From Eubacteriales bacterium (GTDB lineage Bacteria > Bacillota > Clostridia > Oscillospirales > CAG-272), in assembly GCA_028709565.1 (NCBI GenBank), contig JAQVWU010000090.1, positions 1 through 9,159 of the forward strand: DNA of 9,159 bases, written 5' to 3'. How positions within the stretch are numbered: position 1 is the stretch's first letter; every line of letters starts with the position of its first letter. The notes under the pieces were generated by a model that saw nothing but the letters and a program-made list of their open reading frames with translations, was not told the origin of the DNA and made no database searches. The translations under genes and the position numbers were made by a program. This document shows positions 1 to 6,695 of this stretch, in pieces.

Positions 1-2
1 CG

Positions 3-305
3 GCTATTCTCGCCGGAGGTAACATAGGGTCTCATCTGCAGATGGGCATCGGTGACGGACTTATCCCCGACAATCTGGACACAAACATTTTCGATGAGGT
101 TTGCATTATATCGGACAGCGATGCCATAACTACGGCTAAGGACCTGGCGAGGCTTGAGGGACTTATGTGCGGCATATCAAGCGGCACCAATACGGCAGCA
201 GCGCTCCGGCTGGCAAAACAGCTCGGACCGGGCAAAACGGTGCTTACGATATTGCCCGATACCGCGGAACGCTATTTTTCCACCCCGTTGTTTTCGGACA
301 TATAA
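3..305 (+). CDS. cysK: Cysteine synthase (O-acetylserine sulfhydrylase), 3' part
   Basis: This is the C-terminal 100 residues of a PLP-dependent cysteine synthase, which makes L-cysteine from O-acetylserine and sulfide in the cytoplasm. The gene begins before the window; the first full codon is at 3. Seen in the sequence: a glycine-rich AILAGGNIGS stretch followed by GIGDGLIPDNLD, matching the family segment GIGAGFIPxxLD; then GISSGTN, the conserved GISSGA-like loop near the cofactor phosphate; and the ending LPDTAERYFSTPLF, close to the family's LPDTGERYLSTxLF. The usual KPGPHKIQG segment reads GGNIGSHLQMG here, so it diverges slightly from textbook CysK. A CysM or related beta-synthase subtype cannot be excluded because the catalytic lysine region lies outside the window. 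A hairpin terminator follows 4 bases after the stop codon. Confidence 0.9.
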   Translation, partial: AILAGGNIGSHLQMGIGDGLIPDNLDTNIFDEVCIISDSDAITTAKDLARLEGLMCGISSGTNTAAALRLAKQLGPGKTVLTILPDTAERYFSTPLFSDI

Positions 306-309
306 ACAT

Positions 310-341
310 AAAAAGCGTTTGCTGACCGCAATACGCTTTTT
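310..341 (+). terminator. Rho-independent terminator of the cysteine synthase gene
   Basis: AAAAAGCGT (310-318) pairs perfectly with ACGCTTTTT (333-341). Inside it, TTGC (319-322) pairs with GCAA (328-331), leaving one bulged T and a 5-base loop. The run of T closing the stem and the A/T-rich sequence after it fit an intrinsic terminator. It lies directly behind the cysteine synthase stop codon. The A-run on the 5' side means it could also act on the - strand. Confidence 0.85.
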
Positions 342-386
342 AATTTATATTAATTTGTAAATATTTATATATTAACGGAACGGAAC

Positions 387-415
387 TTGAATAAGCGGGT
401 CTTATCACATATAAT
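387..415 (+). promoter_or_regulatory. Sigma-A type promoter of the NAGPA-domain gene
   Basis: TTGAAT (387-392) and a perfect TATAAT (410-415) are separated by exactly 17 bp. Transcription would start near 422, only a few bases before the Shine-Dalgarno at 429-435. This leaves a very short leader and supports translation starting at about 442 rather than at 592. Confidence 0.7.
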
Positions 416-428
416 TTATACTCAATAC

Positions 429-435
429 GAGGTGA
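429..435 (+). promoter_or_regulatory. Shine-Dalgarno that decides the start of the NAGPA-domain gene
   Basis: GAGGTGA is a strong ribosome binding site. Six bases later is the codon ATA at 442, in frame with the downstream gene. No ATG, GTG or TTG in that frame lies near it. The in-frame TTG at 592 has no visible ribosome binding site and would cut into the membrane helix. The position therefore points to initiation at ATA. Confidence 0.65.
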
Positions 436-441
436 CCTGTC

Positions 442-1680
442 ATAAATACGGTAAAAAACACAAGTGATAAAATCCCGGAAAATCCGACAAACCAATCGCA
501 GCAATCAAATAAATCCAATAAACCGGGACGTTCAGATCATAAATCCGGTCATAAAATCATCCGCAGATTCGCGACTGCCGCGGTATCACTGTTGGTGATA
601 ACAGCCTTTTTTTACATATGGTTTGTATACAGTACAATCCCGATTATAGCCTACTGGCGTACCATGTGGATAGAAACGGCAATGACAACCGGCAGTCACG
701 GCTGGCTTGCCACCGCTTTCATCCCATCCGACATAGTCGACGGTGTGGTCGACAACAGCGCCGGAAATATCGACATTATCGGGGGCATCGAATATCTCTA
801 TGAAAGACCCGGAATTCCCGGCGAACAGACCGGTTCATCAGGTGTGATTATACATGAAAACGAGGGCATTCCGATTCAAACAGAGGCGCCCGAACCTGCA
901 ATGCCGTCCGAACCTGAGGATATACTCGGACAGGCATCTCTAAAAGTCGGACAGAAAGATTATGCGGGCAATAAAATCCTGATAAACGACATAGATCAGG
1001 GAATACTTGTGTCGGAAATAATCGGTTCCGGTTATAAAGGCATGATTATGCTCATTGATGACCCCTCCCGGGTTTTTCTCGGCGTCACTCCCTATCGCGG
1101 GGTTGAAGGTCTGCGGATAAAATCCATGCTATCCCATTACGATGTTATAGCCGGTATAAACGCCTCCGGTTTCAGCGATCACGGGGGGCAGGGTACCGGC
1201 GGTCACGTTGTGGGTTTATCAAGTTCACAGGGCGCCATGTGGGGCGATTACGTTAACTACTACGGCAGTGTGGTACTTACCGAGGGTGACAGGCTTGTGG
1301 TAGGCAATATAGCCGTATGGAATAATTACAATATACGCGACGGGATTCAATTCGGTCCGGTGCTTATCGCGGACGGAAAAAAACAGGTTTCGGGTTCCGC
1401 CGGATACGGGCTTCAGCCGCGGACCGCGATAGGTCAGCGGGAAGACGGTGTTATAGCCTTTCTGGTAATTGACGGCCGGGATGTGACGCACAGCATCGGC
1501 TGCACGGTCGGAGATATGGCGGATATATTGATCGGATATGACGTGATAAACGCCGCCTGCTGTGACGGAGGTTCAAGCACCGTTCTCGCTTATGACGGCG
1601 AAATTTTGAACCGCAACTGCTCTTCAAACCCGTCGGTGGGCAGACGGCTGCCCAACGCCTTTCTGGTAAAACGCAAATAG
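442..1680 (+). CDS. Membrane-anchored phosphodiester glycosidase (NAGPA domain) protein, probable ATA start
   Basis: The protein has 412 residues when read from ATA 442. Residues 1-37 are polar and rich in Asn, Ser and Lys. A transmembrane helix at about 38-64 follows, so the rest should lie outside the cell. The segment WIETAMTTGSHGWLATAFIP just after the helix is typical of clostridial members. A Pro/Glu-rich linker leads to the catalytic domain from about residue 160 to the end. That domain carries GINASGF (238-244), PRTAIGQ (326-332), IDGRDV and CDGGSST (374-380), the signature motifs of the NAGPA family (phosphodiester alpha-GlcNAcase, exopolysaccharide-related). The family hydrolyses sugar phosphodiesters; the exact substrate here, perhaps a cell-wall polymer or exopolysaccharide, is unknown. 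The gene has its own promoter and terminator and is monocistronic. The usual NLDGGGSST reads AACCDGGSST. The family call is secure; the start codon is inferred, and an ATG-to-ATA assembly error is possible. Confidence 0.85.
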   Translation: MNTVKNTSDKIPENPTNQSQQSNKSNKPGRSDHKSGHKIIRRFATAAVSLLVITAFFYIWFVYSTIPIIAYWRTMWIETAMTTGSHGWLATAFIPSDIVDGVVDNSAGNIDIIGGIEYLYERPGIPGEQTGSSGVIIHENEGIPIQTEAPEPAMPSEPEDILGQASLKVGQKDYAGNKILINDIDQGILVSEIIGSGYKGMIMLIDDPSRVFLGVTPYRGVEGLRIKSMLSHYDVIAGINASGFSDHGGQGTGGHVVGLSSSQGAMWGDYVNYYGSVVLTEGDRLVVGNIAVWNNYNIRDGIQFGPVLIADGKKQVSGSAGYGLQPRTAIGQREDGVIAFLVIDGRDVTHSIGCTVGDMADILIGYDVINAACCDGGSSTVLAYDGEILNRNCSSNPSVGRRLPNAFLVKRK

Positions 1681-1699
1681 TCAAATATTCTAAAACAAT

Positions 1700-1731
1700 A
1701 AACCGGCGGCGATTGACAGCCGGCCGGTTTT
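1700..1731 (+). terminator. Rho-independent terminator of the NAGPA-domain gene
   Basis: AAACCGGC (1700-1707) pairs perfectly with GCCGGTTT (1723-1730), an 8-bp stem with a 15-base loop. An inner GGC/GCC pairing (1708-1710 with 1719-1721) can extend it. It begins 19 bases after the stop codon. The T-tract is short (TTTT, then A), so it may be leaky. The loop contains the -35 box of the next promoter. Confidence 0.75.
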
Positions 1732-1741
1732 ATGGTATATT
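1713..1741 (+). promoter_or_regulatory. Sigma-A type promoter of the GH78 gene, overlapping the terminator
   Basis: A perfect TTGACA (1713-1718) lies 17 bp from TATATT (1736-1741). The -35 box is in the loop of the preceding terminator hairpin, and its 3' stem arm forms part of the spacer. Transcription would start near 1748, giving a leader of about 98 bases before ATG 1846. I saw no riboswitch or T-box in that leader, only a 4-bp CCGG hairpin at 1807-1819. Confidence 0.65.
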
Positions 1742-1845
1742 ATGATATATTAAGTATAAATCCTGATTTATTTTATCAAATTATATAATACAGAATAGCA
1801 GGTTCTCCGGACATGCCGGGAATAAATCGTTGAAAGGACTCTTTT

Positions 1846-3534
1846 ATGTCAAAAGTATCGGATGTCTTCCCCTCCCTCGCGGGCTATAATGCTGACCCGC
1901 GCACGCGGCGCTATCTCGCGCCCAAACGTATAATGTGGACGCGCGGCAGCGTCAGCAACCCCGAAGCTCTCCTTGAGGAAAAAAGCTCTCAGATAACCCT
2001 GGACGCCGGAAATGCCTGTGTCCTCGAGAATAAACCCGGACAGCCTAAAGCCGCCATTCTGCTTGATTACGGCATAGAAATAAACGGTTCGGCGCGCCTT
2101 ATGATATGGCATGTCAGAGGTGAGGGCAACCGCGCCAATCTGCGTGTCCGCTTCGGAGAATCGGCGATGGAGGCGATGACCGACATCGGGACGAAAAACA
2201 CGACAAACGATCATGCCAACCGCGATATGCGCATAAACGTCGGCTTTTTATCGGCCAACGAAACAAACGAAACCGGGTATCGTTTCATTCGCATCGACTT
2301 TGAAGACGATGACGCCCGTGTCGAATTCAAAGCGGTTGAAGGTGTTTTTATATTCAGGGATATCGAATATAAAGGCAGCTTTGAATGCGATGACCCGCTG
2401 ATCAATAAAATATGGGCAACGGCAGCCTATACCGCTCATCTGAATATGCAGGAATACCTTTGGGACGGCATCAAACGTGACCGTCTTGTCTGGATCGGAG
2501 ATATGCAGACCGAGGTTATGACCATCGCATCGGTATTCGGCTATAACGACGTGGTTCCCAAATCCCTTGACCTTGTGCGTGACGAAACGCCCTCCGGCAG
2601 GTGGATGAACGGCATCTCGTCGTATTCGGTCTGGTGGCTGTTTCTGCATTATGACTGGTATATGTACTTCGGTAATATTGACTATCTTACAGAGCAGAGA
2701 GAATATATGCTTGCGCTTATCGATATATTATGCGGCTGCGTTAACGACGAGGGCTCGGAAATGCTGCCTGAGGGGCGTTTTATCGACTGGCCGAATCAGG
2801 CAAATAAACAGGCAACCCATGCCGGACTTCACGCTATGCTGAAAATGGCGATGGAAAAGGGCGAATTTTTCGCCGATCTTTTCGGTGACTCCGCCCTGGT
2901 GCAGAGATGCCGCAATACCGCACAAAAACTCAGCGGTTATCTGCCTGACCCCAACGGTTCCAAACAGGCGGGCGCTCTGCTGGTTGTCGCCGGTCTGGCG
3001 GATGCGGTAAAGATGAATGACGGTCTGCTGTCGGTCGGATGCGCAAAAGGTTTTTCCACATTCCTGGGATATTATACCCTCGCCGCCATGGCAATGGCGG
3101 GCGATTACAGCGGAGCGCTGGACGCTCTGCGCGAATATTGGGGCGGCATGCTCAAACTGGGCGCTACAACCTTCTGGGAGGATTTCAACCTCGAATGGAC
3201 GGAGAACGCTGTTGGCATTGATGAAATAGTTCCCGAAGGCAAAGCTGACATTCACGGCGACCGCGGTGCTTATTGCTATGAGAAATTCCGCCACAGTCTG
3301 TGCCACGGCTGGGCATCGGGACCCGTTCCCTTTTTAACCCGTTACATTCTCGGCATAAACGTGCTCGAACCAGCCTGCCGCAAAATCAGTATTAAGCCCA
3401 ACCTCGGCAGTCTGAATTACGCACGCGGCACCTTCCCCACCCCCTACGGTATCATTGAGGTGTCAGCGATAAAGCGAAACGGTGAGGTCATACTTGATGT
3501 CAAATCACCCGCCCAGGTTGAGATAATAAAATAA
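1846..3534 (+). CDS. Alpha-L-rhamnosidase-like glycoside hydrolase (GH78, six-hairpin fold), cytoplasmic
   Basis: The product has 562 residues. It should hydrolyse terminal alpha-L-rhamnose, or a similar sugar, from small glycosides. An N-terminal beta-sandwich (about 1-175) is followed by an alpha/alpha barrel. The barrel carries DGIKRDRLVWIGD (207-219), the GH78 hallmark with its acidic active-site residues, then TFWEDF with Glu445 as the likely second catalytic acid, and CHGWASGP (486-493). The C-terminal beta domain includes ISIKPNLGSLNYARGTFPT. There is no signal peptide or membrane segment, so it acts in the cytoplasm on imported oligosaccharides. It is shorter than many GH78 enzymes of about 900 residues because the extra N-terminal carbohydrate-binding modules are missing; compact forms are known. 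ATG 1846 is supported by AAAGGA at 1833-1838, 7 bases upstream. The family call is firm. Specificity is inferred, and other sugars such as glucuronides cannot be excluded. Confidence 0.87.
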   Translation: MSKVSDVFPSLAGYNADPRTRRYLAPKRIMWTRGSVSNPEALLEEKSSQITLDAGNACVLENKPGQPKAAILLDYGIEINGSARLMIWHVRGEGNRANLRVRFGESAMEAMTDIGTKNTTNDHANRDMRINVGFLSANETNETGYRFIRIDFEDDDARVEFKAVEGVFIFRDIEYKGSFECDDPLINKIWATAAYTAHLNMQEYLWDGIKRDRLVWIGDMQTEVMTIASVFGYNDVVPKSLDLVRDETPSGRWMNGISSYSVWWLFLHYDWYMYFGNIDYLTEQREYMLALIDILCGCVNDEGSEMLPEGRFIDWPNQANKQATHAGLHAMLKMAMEKGEFFADLFGDSALVQRCRNTAQKLSGYLPDPNGSKQAGALLVVAGLADAVKMNDGLLSVGCAKGFSTFLGYYTLAAMAMAGDYSGALDALREYWGGMLKLGATTFWEDFNLEWTENAVGIDEIVPEGKADIHGDRGAYCYEKFRHSLCHGWASGPVPFLTRYILGINVLEPACRKISIKPNLGSLNYARGTFPTPYGIIEVSAIKRNGEVILDVKSPAQVEIIK

Positions 3535-3535
3535 T

Positions 3536-3572
3536 AAAAACATGCGGGCGATCGGTTCGTCCGCATGTTTTT
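3536..3572. terminator. Bidirectional terminator between the GH78 gene and tRNA-Thr
   Basis: AAAAACATGCGG (3536-3547) and CCGCATGTTTTT (3561-3572) form a perfect 12-bp stem. Inner CGA/TCG pairing (3549-3551 with 3557-3559) shortens the loop. A-run and T-run flank the GC core symmetrically, so either strand gives a hairpin ending in a U-tract. It starts one base after the GH78 stop codon on the + strand and lies 13 bases beyond the tRNA 3' end on the - strand. Confidence 0.9.
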
Positions 3573-3585
3573 ATCAGATCTAAAA

Positions 3586-3660
3586 TGGAGCTGGTGGTGG
3601 GGATTGAACCCACGACCTGTTGATTACGAATCAACTGCTCTGCCACTGAGCCACACCAGC
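3586..3660 (-). tRNA. tRNA-Thr (anticodon CGT), CCA encoded
   Basis: On the - strand all four arms fold. The acceptor stem is GCTGGTG with CACCAGC (7 of 7 pairs), the D-stem is GCTC with GAGC, the anticodon stem is GTTGA with TCAAC around the loop TTCGTAA, and the T-arm is GTGGG-TTCAATC-CCCAC. The anticodon CGT (plus-strand 3626-3628) reads the threonine codon ACG. The discriminator base is T and the terminal CCA is encoded (3586-3588). The isotype agrees with clostridial tRNA-Thr genes, which share the GCTGGTG start and TCCA end. It is a single tRNA with its own promoter and terminator, set opposite to its neighbours. Confidence 0.95.
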
Positions 3661-3669
3661 AACGTGAGT

Positions 3670-3698
3670 ATTATAGCACAAGTAAATATTTTTGTCAA
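3670..3698 (-). promoter_or_regulatory. Perfect consensus promoter of tRNA-Thr
   Basis: Read on the - strand, TTGACA (3693-3698) and TATAAT (3670-3675) are both exact consensus and lie 17 bp apart. Transcription would start near 3663, two or three bases before the mature tRNA 5' end at 3660, so almost no 5' leader would need removal. This is the strength expected for a stable RNA gene. Confidence 0.9.
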
Positions 3699-3811
3699 TA
3701 CTTTTTCCCGGACCAAAATTATTAAAACGTTATTCGCTTATTACGCGGGTTATAACGATTATAGTATTTGCGGGAAAATTCGATGTAATAATCTTAAGAG
3801 AGTTTAAATAA

Positions 3812-4672
3812 ATGAAGGAACCGAAACTTACCGATATTAAATATGTAAAACAACTGATGCGGGAATACGGTCTCGCGTTTCAAAAGAAATTCGGTCAGAA
3901 TTTCCTGATCAACGAAGCCATACCCCGCAAAATCGCACAATATGTTTCGGGCAATGTCATTGAGATTGGGCCGGGCATCGGCACTCTTACCCGGGAACTC
4001 GCGCTGCGCTGTAAAAAGGTGGCGGCGATTGAGATTGACAGCGGACTTATTCCGATACTGGACGTAACATTATCCAATTATCCGAATGTTTTGGTCATAA
4101 ACGCCGACATTTTAAAGTGTGACCTGCCGGAGCTTATTATCAACCATTTCGCCGATGAACCGGTATCGGTCTGCGCCAATCTGCCCTATAATATCACAAC
4201 GCCCGTTATAATGATGTTGCTCACCGGCGGGATACGTTTTTCGTCGATTACGGTAATGATACAGAAGGAGGTCTGCGACCGTTTTTGCGCCGAAGCCGGC
4301 ACCGGGGCATATTCGGCGGTCAGTGCTGTCGCCGCGTATTACGCGCACACCGAACGTCTTTTCGGTGTTTCCGCGGGTAATTTCCTGCCAAAACCAAAGG
4401 TCGATTCGGCGGTTATGCGCTTTTTGCCGTATGAAAACCCGCCTGTCAAGGTCACCGACCCGGACTTCTTAATTGAAGTGATACATGCTGCCTTCGCCCA
4501 AAGGCGCAAAACACTGTCCAACGCGCTGTATGCACGCTATCCGGATTTAGACAAAAATATGATTACCGAAGCGATACTTTCCTGCGGTTTTCCTGCCGAT
4601 ATTCGCGGAGAACGATTAAATATCGTTGATTTTGCAAGTTTGTCGGACAAATTATTCATTTTGATAAAATAA
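3812..4672 (+). CDS. rsmA: 16S rRNA (adenine1518/1519-N6)-dimethyltransferase RsmA/KsgA
   Basis: The product has 286 residues, the usual family length. It transfers four methyl groups from S-adenosylmethionine to two adjacent adenosines in the 3' hairpin of 16S rRNA, late in 30S assembly. Motifs in order are KKFGQNFL (25-32), the SAM-binding EIGPGIGTLT (51-60), the acidic EID (74-76), NADIL (97-101) and the catalytic NLPYNI (123-128). They are followed by QKEV, LPKPKVDSAV and the C-terminal AFAQRRKTL (227-235). This is the housekeeping methylase rather than an Erm resistance enzyme, judging by the RRKTL tail and full C-terminal domain. ATG 3812 has a modest site AAGAGAG at 3796-3802, with a 9-base gap. 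A weak -10-like TATAGT at 3760-3765 has no good -35, so the promoter is unclear. Common neighbours of rsmA such as rnmV or tatD are not present here. Confidence 0.96.
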   Translation: MKEPKLTDIKYVKQLMREYGLAFQKKFGQNFLINEAIPRKIAQYVSGNVIEIGPGIGTLTRELALRCKKVAAIEIDSGLIPILDVTLSNYPNVLVINADILKCDLPELIINHFADEPVSVCANLPYNITTPVIMMLLTGGIRFSSITVMIQKEVCDRFCAEAGTGAYSAVSAVAAYYAHTERLFGVSAGNFLPKPKVDSAVMRFLPYENPPVKVTDPDFLIEVIHAAFAQRRKTLSNALYARYPDLDKNMITEAILSCGFPADIRGERLNIVDFASLSDKLFILIK

Positions 4673-4706
4673 GTATAAGTTTTATCGACTTTTAACACTC
4701 TGTATA

Positions 4707-4735
4707 TTGACATAAACAGCTATATATAATATAAT
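4707..4735 (+). promoter_or_regulatory. Perfect consensus promoter of the PEP carboxykinase gene
   Basis: TTGACA (4707-4712) and TATAAT (4730-4735) are exact consensus with a 17-bp spacer. The surroundings are very A/T-rich. Transcription would start near 4742, giving a leader of about 32 bases with GGAGA at 4763-4767, before ATG 4774. I saw no clear operator palindrome overlapping it. Confidence 0.9.
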
Positions 4736-4773
4736 ATTGATATATTTTTAATTTTTTCGATTGGAGAAAACTG

Positions 4774-6555
4774 ATGACCGACAATAAATATGTAAACGAA
4801 TGGATCCGCGAATCGGCTGAACTGACATGCCCCAATGAGATCGTTTGGATTGACGGTTCCGCGGAACAAACAGAACTGCTGCGCCGGCAGGCGATGTCAA
4901 CCGGTGAAATCTTCAAATTAAACGAGGAGCTTTTACCCAACTGTTATCTGCACCGCACCGCCATCAACGATGTCGCGCGTGTAGAGGACAGAACCTATAT
5001 CTGTACGACAAAGAAGGAAGACACGGGTAATATCAATAACTGGATGGCACCCGATGAATGTTATGCAAAACTCGGAAAGCTGTTCCGCGGGTCCATGAAA
5101 GGGCATACAATGTATGTCATACCCTACTCAATGGGTGTTGTCGGTTCCGAATTTGCCAAGATAGGCATCGAACTCACCGATTCTATTTATGTTGTGCTCA
5201 ACATGCTTATTATGACACGCGCCGGCAAAGAGGTCATCGATGCCCTCGGAATTGATGACAACGGATTTGTCAAAGGATTACACGCGCGTGCCAATCTAGA
5301 ACTGGAAAACCGTTATATCTGCCATTTTCCGGAAGATAACACAATCTGGTCGGTAAATTCGGGATACGGCGGCAATGTTCTGCTGGGCAAGAAGTGCTTT
5401 GCTCTGCGTATTGCCTCATACCTCGGACGCAAAGAAGGCTGGATGGCTGAACACATGCTCATCCTCGGCATTGAAACGCCCGACGGAGATATCAAATATA
5501 TCGCGGCTGCCTTCCCTTCCGCCTGCGGTAAAACAAATCTCGCCATGCTGATTCCTCCGAAAGTGTTTGCCGAAAAAGGTTATAAAGCCTGGTGTGTCGG
5601 CGATGATATCGCGTGGCTGCGCGTCGGCAAAGACGGCAGACTCTGGGCAGTCAATCCCGAATTCGGATTTTTCGGTGTCGCGCCCGGCACCAATGAGAGC
5701 TCCAACCCCAACGCCCTGGCTACAACCCGGCGGGATACAATTTTCACAAATGTTGTTCACGACTTTGAAAACAACACCGTTTGGTGGGAAGGGCTTGATA
5801 ACAATCCGCCAGAACACGCCATGGACTGGACGGGTAAAAAGTGGAATCGTACCCGTTATAATAAAAAAGATACCTCTACCTACGGTGCTCATCCCAATTC
5901 CCGTTTTACGGTTATGGCAACAAACTGCCCCTGCATATCTTCCGAGTTCAACAACCCCGAGGGTGTTCCGATTTCTGCTATTGTATTCGGCGGCAGACGC
6001 GCAAAAACCGCCCCTCTCGTATATCAGTCCACAGACTGGCTGAACGGCGTTTTTGTCGGATCCATAATGGCATCCGAAACCACCGCCGCACAGGCAGGAG
6101 CAGTCGGCGTTGTCCGCCGCGACCCGATGGCAATGCTGCCGTTCACCGGTTACGACATGGGCGATTACTTTACCCACTGGATTAACATGGGCAAAAAGAT
6201 CAAGAATCCTCCGAAGATATTCAATGTAAACTGGTTCCGTACCGATGACGAAGGCAATTTTATATGGCCGGGCTTCGGTGAGAATCTGCGTGTGCTGCTT
6301 TGGATTCTGGCGCGCTGCGACGATAAGGTCGACGCCGTATCCACCGCGATAGGTTATGTACCCATCGCGGAAGACATAAATATCCGGGGTCTGGATGGTA
6401 TAACCGTTGATACGATACGCGAACTGCTGCATGTCGACCGTGACCTGTGGCTGGCCGACGCCGCCGATATAGAAAAATTCTATGCGAAAATCGGCGACCG
6501 TGTCCCGCGCGAACTTTATGACGAGCTCACCGCTCTCAAATCAAGATTGAATTAA
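4774..6555 (+). CDS. pckG: Phosphoenolpyruvate carboxykinase, GTP-dependent
   Basis: The product has 593 residues, the normal length for the GTP enzyme (EC 4.1.1.32). It interconverts oxaloacetate plus GTP with phosphoenolpyruvate, CO2 and GDP in the cytoplasm. The P-loop reads FPSACGKTN (247-255). Its reactive cysteine Cys251 marks the GTP class; ATP-type enzymes have GLSGTGKTTL instead. VGDDIAW (275-281) supplies the metal-binding aspartates, and NPEFGFFGVAPGTN (294-307) and PFTGYDMGDYF (456-466) are further class signatures. In fermenting anaerobes the reaction often runs toward oxaloacetate, fixing CO2 on the way to succinate or propionate; in gluconeogenesis it runs the other way. The sequence does not tell which. 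The gene is a single unit between a perfect promoter and a strong terminator. All visible active-site motifs are intact. Confidence 0.97.
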   Translation: MTDNKYVNEWIRESAELTCPNEIVWIDGSAEQTELLRRQAMSTGEIFKLNEELLPNCYLHRTAINDVARVEDRTYICTTKKEDTGNINNWMAPDECYAKLGKLFRGSMKGHTMYVIPYSMGVVGSEFAKIGIELTDSIYVVLNMLIMTRAGKEVIDALGIDDNGFVKGLHARANLELENRYICHFPEDNTIWSVNSGYGGNVLLGKKCFALRIASYLGRKEGWMAEHMLILGIETPDGDIKYIAAAFPSACGKTNLAMLIPPKVFAEKGYKAWCVGDDIAWLRVGKDGRLWAVNPEFGFFGVAPGTNESSNPNALATTRRDTIFTNVVHDFENNTVWWEGLDNNPPEHAMDWTGKKWNRTRYNKKDTSTYGAHPNSRFTVMATNCPCISSEFNNPEGVPISAIVFGGRRAKTAPLVYQSTDWLNGVFVGSIMASETTAAQAGAVGVVRRDPMAMLPFTGYDMGDYFTHWINMGKKIKNPPKIFNVNWFRTDDEGNFIWPGFGENLRVLLWILARCDDKVDAVSTAIGYVPIAEDINIRGLDGITVDTIRELLHVDRDLWLADAADIEKFYAKIGDRVPRELYDELTALKSRLN

Positions 6556-6584
6556 TATATCCAATTTATCTATACGCTCATATA

Positions 6585-6625
6585 GGGGCATACCGATTTA
6601 TTAATTGCAGGTATGCCCCCTTTTT
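6585..6625 (+). terminator. Rho-independent terminator of pckG
   Basis: GGGGCATACC (6585-6594) pairs perfectly with GGTATGCCCC (6610-6619), a 10-bp stem with a 15-base loop, followed by C and TTTTT (6621-6625). It begins 29 bases after the stop codon. Confidence 0.92.
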
Positions 6626-6630
6626 ATTGC

Positions 6631-6667
6631 AAAAAAAACAGGCACAGTAAATGTTCCGTGCCTGTTT
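6631..6667 (-). terminator. Rho-independent terminator of the ABC permease operon
   Basis: AAACAGGCAC (6636-6645) pairs perfectly with GTGCCTGTTT (6658-6667), a 10-bp stem with a 12-base loop. On the - strand it ends in eight T (complement of 6631-6638). It lies 28 bases beyond the last permease stop codon. The + strand also has a T-run just after it (6670-6677), so it could block read-through from pckG as well. Confidence 0.9.
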
Positions 6668-6695
6668 GGTTTTTTTTGATTAGCTGATTATTTTA

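Noticed and set aside
592..1680. TTG at 592 as the start of the NAGPA-domain gene
   Set aside because: It has no Shine-Dalgarno, would remove the cytoplasmic tail and part of the membrane helix, and ignores the promoter and strong ribosome binding site at 387-435.
1807..1819. CCGG-ACATG-CCGG hairpin in the GH78 leader as a regulatory element
   Set aside because: A 4-bp stem is expected by chance and no riboswitch or T-box motif surrounds it.
2728..3306. A 192-codon open frame on the - strand inside the GH78 gene
   Set aside because: It is a shadow of the GH78 barrel region; its composition and lack of motifs argue against a gene.
3565..3807. An 80-codon open frame on the + strand starting MFLSDLKWSWWWGLNPRPVDYES
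   Set aside because: It is the antisense of the tRNA-Thr gene plus its promoter; this peptide pattern is a well-known false translation of tRNA complements.
4663..4686. GATAAAA / TTTTATC hairpin at the end of rsmA as a terminator
   Set aside because: The 7-bp stem is almost all A/T, overlaps the last codons, and lacks a proper T-tract; it is too weak to call.
5416..6432. A 338-codon open frame on the - strand inside pckG
   Set aside because: It is antisense to a gene with complete PEPCK motifs, shows no recognisable domain, and has no ribosome binding site I could see.
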